From Bog-257 sp963846715 (GTDB lineage: Bacteria > Acidobacteriota > Terriglobia > Terriglobales > Acidobacteriaceae), in assembly GCA_963846715.1 (NCBI GenBank), contig CAWJXA010000004.1:330740-394739 (forward strand): a stretch of 64,000 nucleotides of DNA. The letters run 5' to 3'. The translations under genes were made by a program, and so were the position numbers. Shown here piece by piece: positions 1-7,980 of this stretch; the first letter of the stretch is position 1, and the number at the start of each line of letters is the position of its first letter. The notes beneath the pieces were generated by a model, which saw only the letters and a list, made by a program, of their open reading frames with translations, did no database searches and had not been told where the DNA came from.

Positions 1-2
1 GC

Positions 3-1070
3 TACAAGCCGCAACCGGTGAGGCGGGTGGAAATCCCCAAGCCGGACGGCGGGGTGCGCCAGCTGGGCATTCCAACCGTGCTGGATCGTCTTATCCAGCA
101 AGCGGTGATGCAGGTTTTGCAAAGCAAGTGGGACCCGACGTTCTCCGAACACAGTCACGGCTTTCGGCCCGGGCGCAGCGCGCATCAGGCGGTGACCAAG
201 GCGCAGCAGTATATCGCCGAGGGTAAGCGCTGGGTGGTGGACCTCGATCTGGAGAAGTTCTTTGATCGAGTGAACCACGACAAACTGATGGCGGCGATAG
301 CGCAACGGGTAAGCGACAAGAGGATGCTCAAGCTGATGCGAGCCTTCCTGGAGTCGGGCGTGATGGAGAACGGGCTGGTGAGTCCGGTGGAGGAGGGTAC
401 TCCGCAAGGAGGACCACTGTCTCCGCTGCTGTCGAACCTGGTGCTCGATGAACTGGACCGGGAGCTGGAGCGGCGTCGGCACTGCTTCGTACGCTACGCG
501 GATGATTGCAATATCTACGTGGCCAGCGAGCGGGCGGGGAAACGAGTCATGCAGAACGTGACCAGTTTCCTGCGGCGACGACTGAAGCTCAGGGTCAACC
601 AGTCGAAGAGCGCGGTGGCGCGACCGCAAGAGCGGAAGTTTCTAGGTTTTAGTTTTACGGCAGGAGCCAAGCCGAAACGGCGCATCGCGCCGAAAGCCCT
701 GCTCCGCTGTAAGCAACGAATCCGGGAACTGACGCGCCGGACGCGAGGGATCAGTCTGCCGCGGATGATGAAGGAGCTGGCCAGCTACTTGCGTGGCTGG
801 AAGAGCTACTTTGGATTCTGCCAAACCCCCTCGGTGCTGCGTGGGCTGGAGCAGTGGATGCGGCGCAGGCTGCGATCCGTGATCTGGAAGCAGTGGCGCG
901 TACGCCGAACCGGAAAGCTGATGGCACGCGGTGTCGGCCTAAAACTGGCGGCACAAACGGCTCTCAGTCGTCATGGCCCATGGCGGTTGGCCAACAGCCC
1001 CGCTTTGCAAGGCGCCTTTCCGGTCGCCTACTTCGACTCGCTCGGCTTACCACGCTTGTCGGAACTGTAA
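3..1070 (+). CDS. ltrA: Group II intron reverse transcriptase/maturase (5' partial)
   Basis: The reading frame is open to the first base of the window (YKPQPVRRV at the start), so the GTG at 18 is not the true start and the N-terminal residues are missing. The RT palm is clear: RT motifs around IPKPDGG and LDLEKFFDRVNH, the GTPQGGPLSPLLSN block, and the catalytic RYADD box near residue 160. A maturase (domain X) segment follows, with LRGWKSYFGF and WMRRRLR. No HNH endonuclease domain follows domain X, so mobility would depend on an endonuclease-independent route. The protein would bind and splice its own intron RNA and copy it during retrohoming. Annotated as one partial gene. Confidence 0.92.
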   Translation, partial: YKPQPVRRVEIPKPDGGVRQLGIPTVLDRLIQQAVMQVLQSKWDPTFSEHSHGFRPGRSAHQAVTKAQQYIAEGKRWVVDLDLEKFFDRVNHDKLMAAIAQRVSDKRMLKLMRAFLESGVMENGLVSPVEEGTPQGGPLSPLLSNLVLDELDRELERRRHCFVRYADDCNIYVASERAGKRVMQNVTSFLRRRLKLRVNQSKSAVARPQERKFLGFSFTAGAKPKRRIAPKALLRCKQRIRELTRRTRGISLPRMMKELASYLRGWKSYFGFCQTPSVLRGLEQWMRRRLRSVIWKQWRVRRTGKLMARGVGLKLAAQTALSRHGPWRLANSPALQGAFPVAYFDSLGLPRLSEL

Positions 1071-1082
1071 CTCAACCAACCG

Positions 1083-1156
1083 AACCGCCGTATGCGGACC
1101 CGCATGTACGGTGGTGTGGCAGGGGCGGACGGGTGACCGTCCCCCCTATGCCGATC
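1083..1156 (+). ncRNA. Group II intron domains V and VI
   Basis: 1083-1115 folds as a long hairpin (ACCGCCGTATGCG against CGCATGTACGGTGGT) with the two-base bulge expected in domain V, the catalytic hairpin. It is followed by a second hairpin at about 1121-1147 (GGACGG-GTGA-CCGTCC core) with an unpaired A near 1148, which would be the branch-point of domain VI, 7-8 bases before the predicted intron end. The fold was worked out by eye. Confidence 0.7.
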
Positions 1157-1357
1157 TGTCCACGGTGGCGGCCTGAAGATGAGTTTCGCTTACCAGGAAG
1201 CCATGGACCACAACCCCAGTACACCGCTCGGGTTTGTTTCTGATGGTGAGGGCAGAGAGCCATCGTCCTATCTCGACCTCGGTAGGCGTGCCCCTATACA
1301 ATGTATTTTTCCTGTTTGCATTCTCGAGGAAATGGCAGGTCATCGTCAGGAGTGTGG

Positions 1358-2623
1358 ATGAAGGGTTTTCGCGGAACCATTTTGTTGCTATTGGCCGCTT
1401 TCATATTGTTGATGGAAATGGGCTGCGGCGATCAATACCGTCCGGTGGCTAATCCGATTGTGGGGCCCGGCGGCCAGCCGCAGAGCACACACTATGCCTA
1501 CGTGGTGAACTACAGCGCTAACGGCAACGGATCAACCACTACGATCGACGTCTCCGGAGATAGCGTCAGCTCGGTGCAAACCCAGGGGGTCGGCTCAATT
1601 TATGAAGCATTGCTGCCGTCCTCGACCGCACTTTTTGTCGCCAACAGTGGGAACGACAGCGTAAGTCTGTTTGCGGCTTTTCTATTTGGCGCGGTCACGA
1701 CGGTTGGCTTGCTGCCAGGATCGCATCCTGTCTTTCTGACCTCCACCCAGACCAGCAATATGTATGTACTCAGTGCGAGCCCGAATTCGACGTGTCCGAA
1801 TACCGGATCGGTCAGTGCCATCCTCGCAGCTACAGGATCGGTTACGACCACTACCTGCGTCGGACTAAACCCAATCAATATGGTTCAGGGTGCGGGGGGA
1901 GGCCAGCTGTTCGTCCTGAACCAGGGTGACAACATGGGGCAGGGCTCGGTCACCGTCCTGGATTCATCGCTTGCTGTGGTGACGACGTTGACGTCAGCAA
2001 ATGGCTTGGGGCTAAATCCCGTCTACGCAACCTCCAGTCTTAACGATGCTTATATCTTCGTCGTGACCCAGGGAGACGGCGTCAATCCCGGCACGCTCGA
2101 CATTCTTACCACAGGCACTGCTCCTGTGGTGGCGGCATCGGTGCCCCTGGGCGTGAAACCGACCTATTCTTACCTGGACCCTCATCTCAACCGGCTTTAC
2201 GTGACCAACACGGGTGACAATACGGTCAGCGTCTTCGATGCCTCAAACGTGAATACCGCCAACATGCCGCCCATCCCGTCGCTCTCGGCGCCGATCACCG
2301 TCGGTACTGCGCCCACCGGGGTTGCGGCGCTACAGGATGGTTCGCGCGTTTATGTGGCCAACTCCGGTTCCAATACTGTCAGCGTAGTGAGCGCGACCAG
2401 CTTCGCGGTGCTAAGGACGGTTGCGGTGGGGGCCAACCCCACATTTGTCGCTGCGGATCCTACTTCAACCAAGGTCTACGTAACCAATCAGGGCAGCTTC
2501 TCCACGAGTATCATCTCGACCACAAATGACGCGGTCACCATGGCAATAGCGGCCCCTCCCCAGGACCCCAATTGCACCGCGTCCTGCGCATTGCAGACGC
2601 CCATTATGGTTCTGACGCAGTAG
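1358..2623 (+). CDS. YVTN beta-propeller lipoprotein
   Basis: Product of about 421 residues. The start at ATG 1358 is chosen because it has AGGAG-like sequence upstream and begins a lipoprotein signal peptide (MKGFRGTILLLL...) ending in a lipobox-like MEMGC. The mature part consists of repeated YVTN-type blades: YVANSGSNTVSV and YVTNTGDNTVSVFD are clear copies, with weaker ones before them. Such proteins are extracytoplasmic seven-bladed propellers related to YncE and to archaeal surface-layer proteins; partner or ligand is unknown. It stands alone, converging on uvrB with 20 bases between the stops. Three in-frame upstream starts exist (1301 is the longest) but would bury the signal peptide. 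Confidence 0.8.
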   Translation: MKGFRGTILLLLAAFILLMEMGCGDQYRPVANPIVGPGGQPQSTHYAYVVNYSANGNGSTTTIDVSGDSVSSVQTQGVGSIYEALLPSSTALFVANSGNDSVSLFAAFLFGAVTTVGLLPGSHPVFLTSTQTSNMYVLSASPNSTCPNTGSVSAILAATGSVTTTTCVGLNPINMVQGAGGGQLFVLNQGDNMGQGSVTVLDSSLAVVTTLTSANGLGLNPVYATSSLNDAYIFVVTQGDGVNPGTLDILTTGTAPVVAASVPLGVKPTYSYLDPHLNRLYVTNTGDNTVSVFDASNVNTANMPPIPSLSAPITVGTAPTGVAALQDGSRVYVANSGSNTVSVVSATSFAVLRTVAVGANPTFVAADPTSTKVYVTNQGSFSTSIISTTNDAVTMAIAAPPQDPNCTASCALQTPIMVLTQ

Positions 2624-2643
2624 CGCGAGGAAGATCCTGAACC

Positions 2644-4632
2644 TCACGTGAACATGAACTCTTTGGTGCGCAAGTCGCGAATCGTATCGCGCAGCCGGGC
2701 AGCTTGTTCAAACTCGAAACGCTTGGCCGCTTCGCGCATATCGCTCTCCAGCTTCGCAATGTAAGCGTCCAACTCTTCCTGCGAGCGGAACTCCGGCAAG
2801 CCTTCCGCCTCGTTGGTCAGGTCGACATAGTCAGCATTGGCGACGCCGACCAGGGTCATGTCGAGCGGTCGGACGATGCTCTCCGGCGTGATGCCGTTCT
2901 CGACGTTGTAGGCGCGTTGGATCGCGCGACGGCGGTTGGTTTCGTCCAGAGCTTTCTGCATGGAGTCGGTCATTTTGTCGGCGTAGAGAATAGCGCGGCC
3001 CTCCAGATTGCGCGCGCAACGTCCGATCGTCTGAATCAGCGAGCCCGCCGAACGCAGGAAGCCTTCCTTGTCGGCATCGAGGATGGCCACCAGTGAAACC
3101 TCAGGCAAATCCAGCCCTTCGCGCAGCAGGTTGATGCCAATGAGCACATCGAACTCGCCTTTGCGCAGATCGCGCAGAATCTTGATGCGCTCCAGGGTCT
3201 CGATCTCGGAATGCATATAACGACAGCGGACGCCGACCTCACTGTAGTACTCAGCCAGGTCCTCGGCCATGCGCTTGGTCAGCGTGGTGACCAGGACGCG
3301 CTCATTTTTCTCTGCGCGACGGCGTATCTCATGCAGCAGGTCGTCAATCTGCCCCTTCACGGGACGCACTTCCACTTCAGGATCGATGAGCCCGGTCGGG
3401 CGGATAATCTGTTCCACCACGACGCCTGCGGACTTCGTCAGTTCGTAAGGTCCGGGCGTGGCGGAAACATACACCGCCTGGTTTACGCGGTGCTCGAATT
3501 CTTCAAATGTCAGGGGACGGTTGTCGAGCGCGCTGGGCAGACGAAATCCGTATTCGATCAGGTTCTGTTTGCGCGAGCGGTCGCCATGCCACATGCCGTG
3601 CACTTGTGGAATCGTCTGGTGCGACTCGTCGACGAAAAGCAGGTAGTCGCGTGGTACGTAATCCAGCAGCGTCGGCGGGGGCTCCCCGGGCAGACGACCG
3701 GTAAAGTGGCGCGAGTAGTTCTCGATCCCGTGGCAGTAGCCCATCTCCTTGATCATCTCGAGGTCGAAGCGGGTGCGCTGATGGATGCGTTGCGACTCAA
3801 CCATGCGCCCCTGCTTCTCCAGTTCAGCTTCCCACCACGCCAGTTCTTCCAGAATGGTCTGCACCGCCGCCTGTTTGCGCTCCGGCTTCATCACGTAGTG
3901 GGTCTTGGGATAAACGGGCAGTCGCGCATATTTCTGTTTGACGGTGCCGAACAGGGGATCAATCTGCGCCAGCGACTCCACTTCGTCTCCCCATAGCTCG
4001 ATGCGATAGGCGCTGTCCTCGTAGGTGGGAAAAATCTCGATGATGTCGCCGCGCACACGGAACGTGCCCCGGCGAAAATCGCCGTCCGTGCGCTCGTAGA
4101 GAATTTCGACCAGCTTGCGGACGATGTCGTCGCGCTTGATCTTCTGCCCTTTTTCCAGGAAAAGCAGCATGCCGTAATAGGCTTCCGGCGAGCCCAGTCC
4201 GTAGATACAACTCACCGAAGCCACGATGATGCAGTCGCGCCGCTCGAACAGCGACTTGGTGGCCGCCAGGCGAAGCTTGTCGAGCTCATCGTTGACCGTC
4301 GCTTCCTTCTCGATGTAAACGTCGCCCGCGGGAATATAGGCCTCAGGCTGGTAATAGTCGTAATACGAAACAAAATACTCGACCGCATTGTGCGGGAAAA
4401 ACGACTTAAACTCGTGATAGAGCTGCGCCGCCAGGGTCTTGTTATGCGCCATGATCAGCGCGGGCCGGTTCAATTGTTCGATGATCTTGGCCATGGTGAA
4501 GGTCTTGCCTGAGCCGGTGACCCCCAGCAGGACCTGGTGTTTGTCGCCATCGAAAATGCCGCGCGTCAGTGACTCGATGGCAGTCCCCTGGTCGCCTTGC
4601 GGCTTGTACGAACTGACTAATCTGAATTCCAT
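2644..4632 (-). CDS. uvrB: Excinuclease ABC subunit B
   Basis: 662 residues, the usual UvrB length. UvrB is the damage-verifying helicase of nucleotide excision repair: it is loaded by UvrA and recruits UvrC. Visible: Walker A GVTGSGKT at residues 37-44, the beta-hairpin region YYDYYQPEAYIP, the DESH box (LFVDESHQTIPQ), helicase motif VI (QTIGRCARN), and a C-terminal UVR domain (FEFEQAARLRDTIRDL) that binds UvrC. The start MEFRLVSSYKPQGDQ is chosen by family alignment; an in-frame ATG at 4707 would add 25 residues with no family counterpart. It is transcribed alone, with no other uvr gene nearby. Nothing unusual in the motifs. Confidence 0.96.
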   Translation of the reverse strand: MEFRLVSSYKPQGDQGTAIESLTRGIFDGDKHQVLLGVTGSGKTFTMAKIIEQLNRPALIMAHNKTLAAQLYHEFKSFFPHNAVEYFVSYYDYYQPEAYIPAGDVYIEKEATVNDELDKLRLAATKSLFERRDCIIVASVSCIYGLGSPEAYYGMLLFLEKGQKIKRDDIVRKLVEILYERTDGDFRRGTFRVRGDIIEIFPTYEDSAYRIELWGDEVESLAQIDPLFGTVKQKYARLPVYPKTHYVMKPERKQAAVQTILEELAWWEAELEKQGRMVESQRIHQRTRFDLEMIKEMGYCHGIENYSRHFTGRLPGEPPPTLLDYVPRDYLLFVDESHQTIPQVHGMWHGDRSRKQNLIEYGFRLPSALDNRPLTFEEFEHRVNQAVYVSATPGPYELTKSAGVVVEQIIRPTGLIDPEVEVRPVKGQIDDLLHEIRRRAEKNERVLVTTLTKRMAEDLAEYYSEVGVRCRYMHSEIETLERIKILRDLRKGEFDVLIGINLLREGLDLPEVSLVAILDADKEGFLRSAGSLIQTIGRCARNLEGRAILYADKMTDSMQKALDETNRRRAIQRAYNVENGITPESIVRPLDMTLVGVANADYVDLTNEAEGLPEFRSQEELDAYIAKLESDMREAAKRFEFEQAARLRDTIRDLRTKEFMFT

Positions 4633-5067
4633 AACTTGGCCTGGTCTCGATCGAATTGCTTCCGGGCCTGCACAGAAGCCAATTTCCTCGAGTGGGTATC
4701 TCTTCATTATACGACGGCTTGGAGGCGTCCAGTCGGCAGACCTATCGGTAGTGTCTCAGTCGGCAGTGTCTCAGTTTCAATTGTGGGAAGACGATTTGAG
4801 GTAGGGCGGGCCTTCAGGCCCGCGTCCGAAGCGCGAGGAGAATTCGAGTGCCTTCAGGCACGGCACAAACTCGTTCTCCTGCCGCCCCTCCGGGGCTCCG
4901 CCATGAAGAGGACTCACTGGACGCAGACCTGAAGGTCCGCTCTACCGACACTCACCAATCAGAATTCAAACAGAGATACCGTCCCATTCATTCACGCATA
5001 CGTAACATAAGAATTTTCTATTGGACATCCTTCCTGGTCGCGGACAGACTCGGCTAGGAGATTTCCC
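4633..5067. other. Intergenic region with tandem and palindromic repeats
   Basis: No gene is seen between the divergent uvrB and the amidinotransferase-like gene. 4746-4775 holds two 15-base copies of CGGYAGTGTCTCAGT. 4801-4948 holds a palindromic composite (separate entry). The 3' part, from about 4960 to 5067, is AT-richer and should carry the promoter of the downstream gene; AGGAG at 5056-5060 is its ribosome binding site. Confidence 0.6.
4801..4948. repeat. REP/MITE-like palindromic element with CCTTCAGG cores
   Basis: Three short hairpins share a TTCA (or TGAA) loop: 4806-4823 (GCGGGCC-TTCA-GGCCCGC), 4848-4861 (GTGCC-TTCA-GGCAC) and 4926-4937 (GACC-TGAA-GGTC). The outer ends form an imperfect terminal inverted repeat: GTAGGGCGGGCCTTCAGG on the left against GTAGAGCGGACCTTCAGG (reverse complement) on the right. 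This is the build of a non-autonomous REP or MITE element. No coding capacity. Confidence 0.7.
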
Positions 5068-6003
5068 ATGAGCCCGGCAGAGATGGTCCCGCCATCAGCG
5101 CGCGAGCTGGCCACCAATGGTCCAACCTTCCTGATGTGCTCTCCCGAACTGTACGACGTGAACTACGTTATCAATCCCTGGATGGAGGGCAACGTACACA
5201 ACTCCTCGAAAGCCAAGGCTAGCGCGCAGTGGGAACATTTGCGCAGCGCCATCTCACGGTTCGCCCGCATCGAGCTAGTGCAGCCGCAGCCGGGATCGCC
5301 GGACATGGTGTTTACGGCCAATGCCGGTTTGGTACGGCATGGTGTGGTAGCGCTCAGTCGCTTTCTTCATCGCGAACGGCAGGGGGAGGAACCTCATTTT
5401 GGCAAGTGGTTCCTGGAGTCTGGCTTTACCGTTCGCGAGATGTCCAGCCCAACGTCATTTGAAGGCGAAGGAGATGCTTTATTCGAGTGGGATGGCTCGC
5501 GACTTTGGGCAGGGCATGGAGTGCGAACCGCGGAATGCACACATCGCTGGCTCGTGGACTTGTGGGACATCGAAGTCATCTCGCTGCGGCTCGTCGATCC
5601 TCGCTTTTACCATCTTGATACCTGCTTTTGCCCGCTTTTTGGCGGATACGTGATGTACTTCCCGAAGGCTTTCGACGCAGAATCGCTGGCCAGGATCGAA
5701 GCCCGATATTCCCCGGAACAGCGCATTTGTGTTGGCGATTCAGACTCCCTGCGTTTTGCCTGCAACGCCGTCAATGTCGGGCGGGTAATCGTTTTGAATG
5801 AAATTAGCGTCGCCTTCTCTAGGCATTTACAGGAACTGGGTTTCACCGTCGTACAGGTGCGGCTGAGCGAATTTCTGAAAGCCGGCGGCGCCGCCAAATG
5901 TCTGGCATTACGTTTAAGCGAGATGGAAGTTACTCATGCCGCGGCAGCGATGCCGTATGGCTTGCTCAGTGAGCCCCGTCCCGACTTGCGCTGCAACGCA
6001 TAG
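5068..6003 (+). CDS. Dimethylargininase/amidinotransferase-family hydrolase
   Basis: 311 residues with the signature of the arginine-modifying pentein fold (DDAH, arginine deiminase, amidinotransferase). Seen: PDMVFTANAG at 78-87 (substrate-binding Asp region), EGEGDALF at 132-139, the catalytic His in FYHLDTCF at about 182, and the catalytic Cys in AAKCLALR at 278. Family members hydrolyse the guanidinium group of arginine or methylated arginines to citrulline or ornithine, or transfer it. The exact substrate cannot be told from sequence. No signal peptide, so cytoplasmic. AGGAG lies 7 bases before the ATG. It is monocistronic; no arginine-pathway neighbour is present. DDAH-like is the best single guess. 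Confidence 0.82.
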   Translation: MSPAEMVPPSARELATNGPTFLMCSPELYDVNYVINPWMEGNVHNSSKAKASAQWEHLRSAISRFARIELVQPQPGSPDMVFTANAGLVRHGVVALSRFLHRERQGEEPHFGKWFLESGFTVREMSSPTSFEGEGDALFEWDGSRLWAGHGVRTAECTHRWLVDLWDIEVISLRLVDPRFYHLDTCFCPLFGGYVMYFPKAFDAESLARIEARYSPEQRICVGDSDSLRFACNAVNVGRVIVLNEISVAFSRHLQELGFTVVQVRLSEFLKAGGAAKCLALRLSEMEVTHAAAAMPYGLLSEPRPDLRCNA

Positions 6004-6044
6004 GTATACCTCTTCTGCGGCGACGGCGCGAATTCACAGACAAC

Positions 6045-6072
6045 AAAAAAGCCCGCCTCTTTCGAGGCGGGC
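6045..6072 (-). terminator. Rho-independent terminator
   Basis: Perfect 9-bp stem GCCCGCCTC / GAGGCGGGC (6051-6059 and 6064-6072) with a 4-base loop. On the minus strand it is followed by TTTTTT (6050-6045), so it ends the secreted-protein gene at 6091-7188. It may also help stop the convergent plus-strand gene. Confidence 0.9.
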
Positions 6073-6090
6073 GGTGTTGACGTCAGAATG

Positions 6091-7188
6091 CTAACTACCT
6101 GCCTGACATATTGTGGTGAAGCCAAAGTTCTGGAAGCTCCACCAGCTGTTGACCGAGGTATTTGGATCGGCACCGAAGTATCGCAGGAACACCAAATCCT
6201 GCAGGTGGTAGGTGAAGTTGTTCAAGGTGTAGGTCCAGGTACCGTAGGGGTGACCCGGGCTGCCGCCTTCGAGGGGATCGCCGTTTTCCATGATTCCGCA
6301 AGGCGTACCGTTGCCGCCGTTGGTAAGAGGATCGTCCATCCACTCGCCTACTTCATGCGACAACGCGGAGACGTCCTGCGAAAAGACGCCAGGATGAGTG
6401 TCGTAATCGAACATTCCGTAGCTCTGAGCGCCGTTAGCGCTATGGTAGCCGCCGATGCAGCAACCGCCCTCGGTGAGATACGTGTTCTCGACTATGAACA
6501 TGGGAAAGCCGGCGGGATTAATCTGGCCGTGCTGGGTCATGTAGTTGCTAATCTGGGTGTCAAAGTAATTGATGTCAACCTCGGCGACCTGGAACCCAAA
6601 TGGAGATCCGATGTGGCCGCTTCCAGCAGGTACGTTGAGGGTCAGTTCGGGCAGGATTTGGATGCCTGCGGTAGGGCCGCCCAGATAGACGTGATAGTTC
6701 GGGTTAGCGGACACACCGCCATCCTGCCAGAAGTTGCCTCGCTGGTAGGCATCCAGGTACTGCGTAGCGCCCAAGTCGACGCCCCCCTGGGTGTAGTCGG
6801 TGCTCTTGTCATAAATTGGCGAGCGAATGGTCATGGCCACCGGACTGAAAGGCCCACCAGAAAATGGGTCAAAACTCTGGCCGGTGCTGAGCACGATCTT
6901 AACTGGGATCAGGTAGGTCGTGATAATGGACGCCGAACCAGTAGCTGGGGTGTTGCCGACCATAACGTAGTTGTACTGGTGACTCTGATAGGTAAACGAC
7001 CCGTTCCAGGTCAGCAACGAAACGGCCGGCTCGGGGGTGCCCGGTGCTGCCGGTTTCGGTGCCATCACCACGTACCGCGGTACTACTTTCTCATCGCTCT
7101 GCTGCGCCGAAGCCAGCGCCGAGAAGCAGCAGCACACTAAAAGGGTCAGCGCCATCAGCTGACACAAGCCTGCAATGCGTGTCTTCAT
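6091..7188 (-). CDS. Secreted protein with HEVGEW metallopeptidase-like motif
   Basis: 365 residues. A Sec signal peptide is evident (MKTRIAGLCQLMALTLL..., cleavage likely after ALASA near residue 27). The mature protein is rich in Gly, Tyr and Asn. The notable block is ALSHEVGEWMDDP in the C-terminal third: HExxEW followed by a DP pair, as in secreted proteins annotated as putative zinc peptidases. Downstream Cys and Asp/Glu residues (GIMENGDPLEGG) may be further ligands. The motif suggests a secreted zinc-dependent hydrolase, but a third ligand is not certain and the activity is inferred. Monocistronic, with its own terminator. A long AT-rich region precedes it. Confidence 0.6.
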   Translation of the reverse strand: MKTRIAGLCQLMALTLLVCCCFSALASAQQSDEKVVPRYVVMAPKPAAPGTPEPAVSLLTWNGSFTYQSHQYNYVMVGNTPATGSASIITTYLIPVKIVLSTGQSFDPFSGGPFSPVAMTIRSPIYDKSTDYTQGGVDLGATQYLDAYQRGNFWQDGGVSANPNYHVYLGGPTAGIQILPELTLNVPAGSGHIGSPFGFQVAEVDINYFDTQISNYMTQHGQINPAGFPMFIVENTYLTEGGCCIGGYHSANGAQSYGMFDYDTHPGVFSQDVSALSHEVGEWMDDPLTNGGNGTPCGIMENGDPLEGGSPGHPYGTWTYTLNNFTYHLQDLVFLRYFGADPNTSVNSWWSFQNFGFTTICQAGS

Positions 7189-7980
7189 TCGATTGAACTC
7201 TCCTTAAACCCACATTCAATGTTTGATTTTCAAGCGCGACCGTAAGGTATCCGATCTGTCCCGCGACAATCCAGTCACTAGAGGCGCAAGCCAAACGTAA
7301 GACGGACTACTCTGAAAGCATGCACTAGCTAGACGTCTGAGGTGGTAGCAAGAAAAATGTTCCCTACGAGCGGTACTTGAGTGACAGCATCGTATCGCAA
7401 GTGAAGTAGTCTAGTCTACGGGAATCAAGTGGTCAGAAGCGGGATAGCCAGGGAATTACAAATTTGTAATATATGTACTATCGTACATAGTAGTAGATAA
7501 GAACTAATATCTTGATAAGAGCCCCGCAGAAAACTACAATTCCATAAGCCCAAAATAAAAACTGTTAGAGTGGTACTTATCCGACGACTTAGCTGCGTAC
7601 AAGGTCAATCTCTTAATAAAAACTACTTAGGTAGTAGTTTAGCGGCTATCTAATTTTGTATAAGCCGTGTATCTACGCGAGCGAGTGCGTCATAAGGACA
7701 TATTCCAATCGTGTCGCATGCTTCGGCAAGGCTTGAGTATCTGTCGAGTTGGATAATACGACGTGAGGCAGGCTCGAGAGCTTTAGAATTGTGTGGTCCG
7801 GTGCGCATGACAGGATCATGACTGTGCTTGGGAGAATCGAAAGAGGCGGCTGACCCTTTCTCTGCGCGAGCTCCCAAAAAATCCGTAGCAACGCCGATGC
7901 TGATCTGAAAGCTAGCTCTATCCGGGCCTCACGGATGTTCAGGATTGCCTGAGCAGACCAACGAGAGGGGGGAGAATTTT
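7189..7980. other. Long AT-rich intergenic region with palindromes
   Basis: About 790 bases between divergent genes with no credible coding frame. The stretch 7440-7680 is markedly AT-richer than its surroundings. It holds a perfect 16-base palindrome ATTACAAATTTGTAAT (7455-7470), then TATGTAC-TATC-GTACATA (7472-7489), then AAACTAC / GTAGTTT (7619-7625 and 7634-7640). These look like protein-binding sites or a decayed insertion. A strong Shine-Dalgarno (GAGGGGGGAG) ends the region at 7967-7976. Confidence 0.6.
7455..7489. promoter_or_regulatory. Two adjacent perfect inverted repeats, putative operator
   Basis: ATTACAAATTTGTAAT (16-base perfect palindrome) is followed one base later by a 7-4-7 inverted repeat, TATGTAC-TATC-GTACATA. 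Such close, perfect dyads are typical of dimeric repressor sites. It lies 267 bases upstream of the secreted-protein gene and 490 upstream of the beta-lactamase-family gene. The cognate regulator is unknown. Confidence 0.4.

Larger units (their letters stand above)
1..1156 (+). mobile_element. Group II intron, 3' portion
   Basis: The window opens inside a retroelement. A reverse transcriptase/maturase frame is followed about 12 bases after its stop by a domain V/VI-like RNA fold, which is the normal order at the 3' end of a bacterial group II intron. The 5' exon junction and domains I-III lie outside the window. The probable 3' end is near 1156, where CTATGCCGAT resembles the CTAYTC-type intron ends; the exact boundary is inferred. 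No host gene can be recognised in the 200 bases of downstream exon. Confidence 0.8.
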
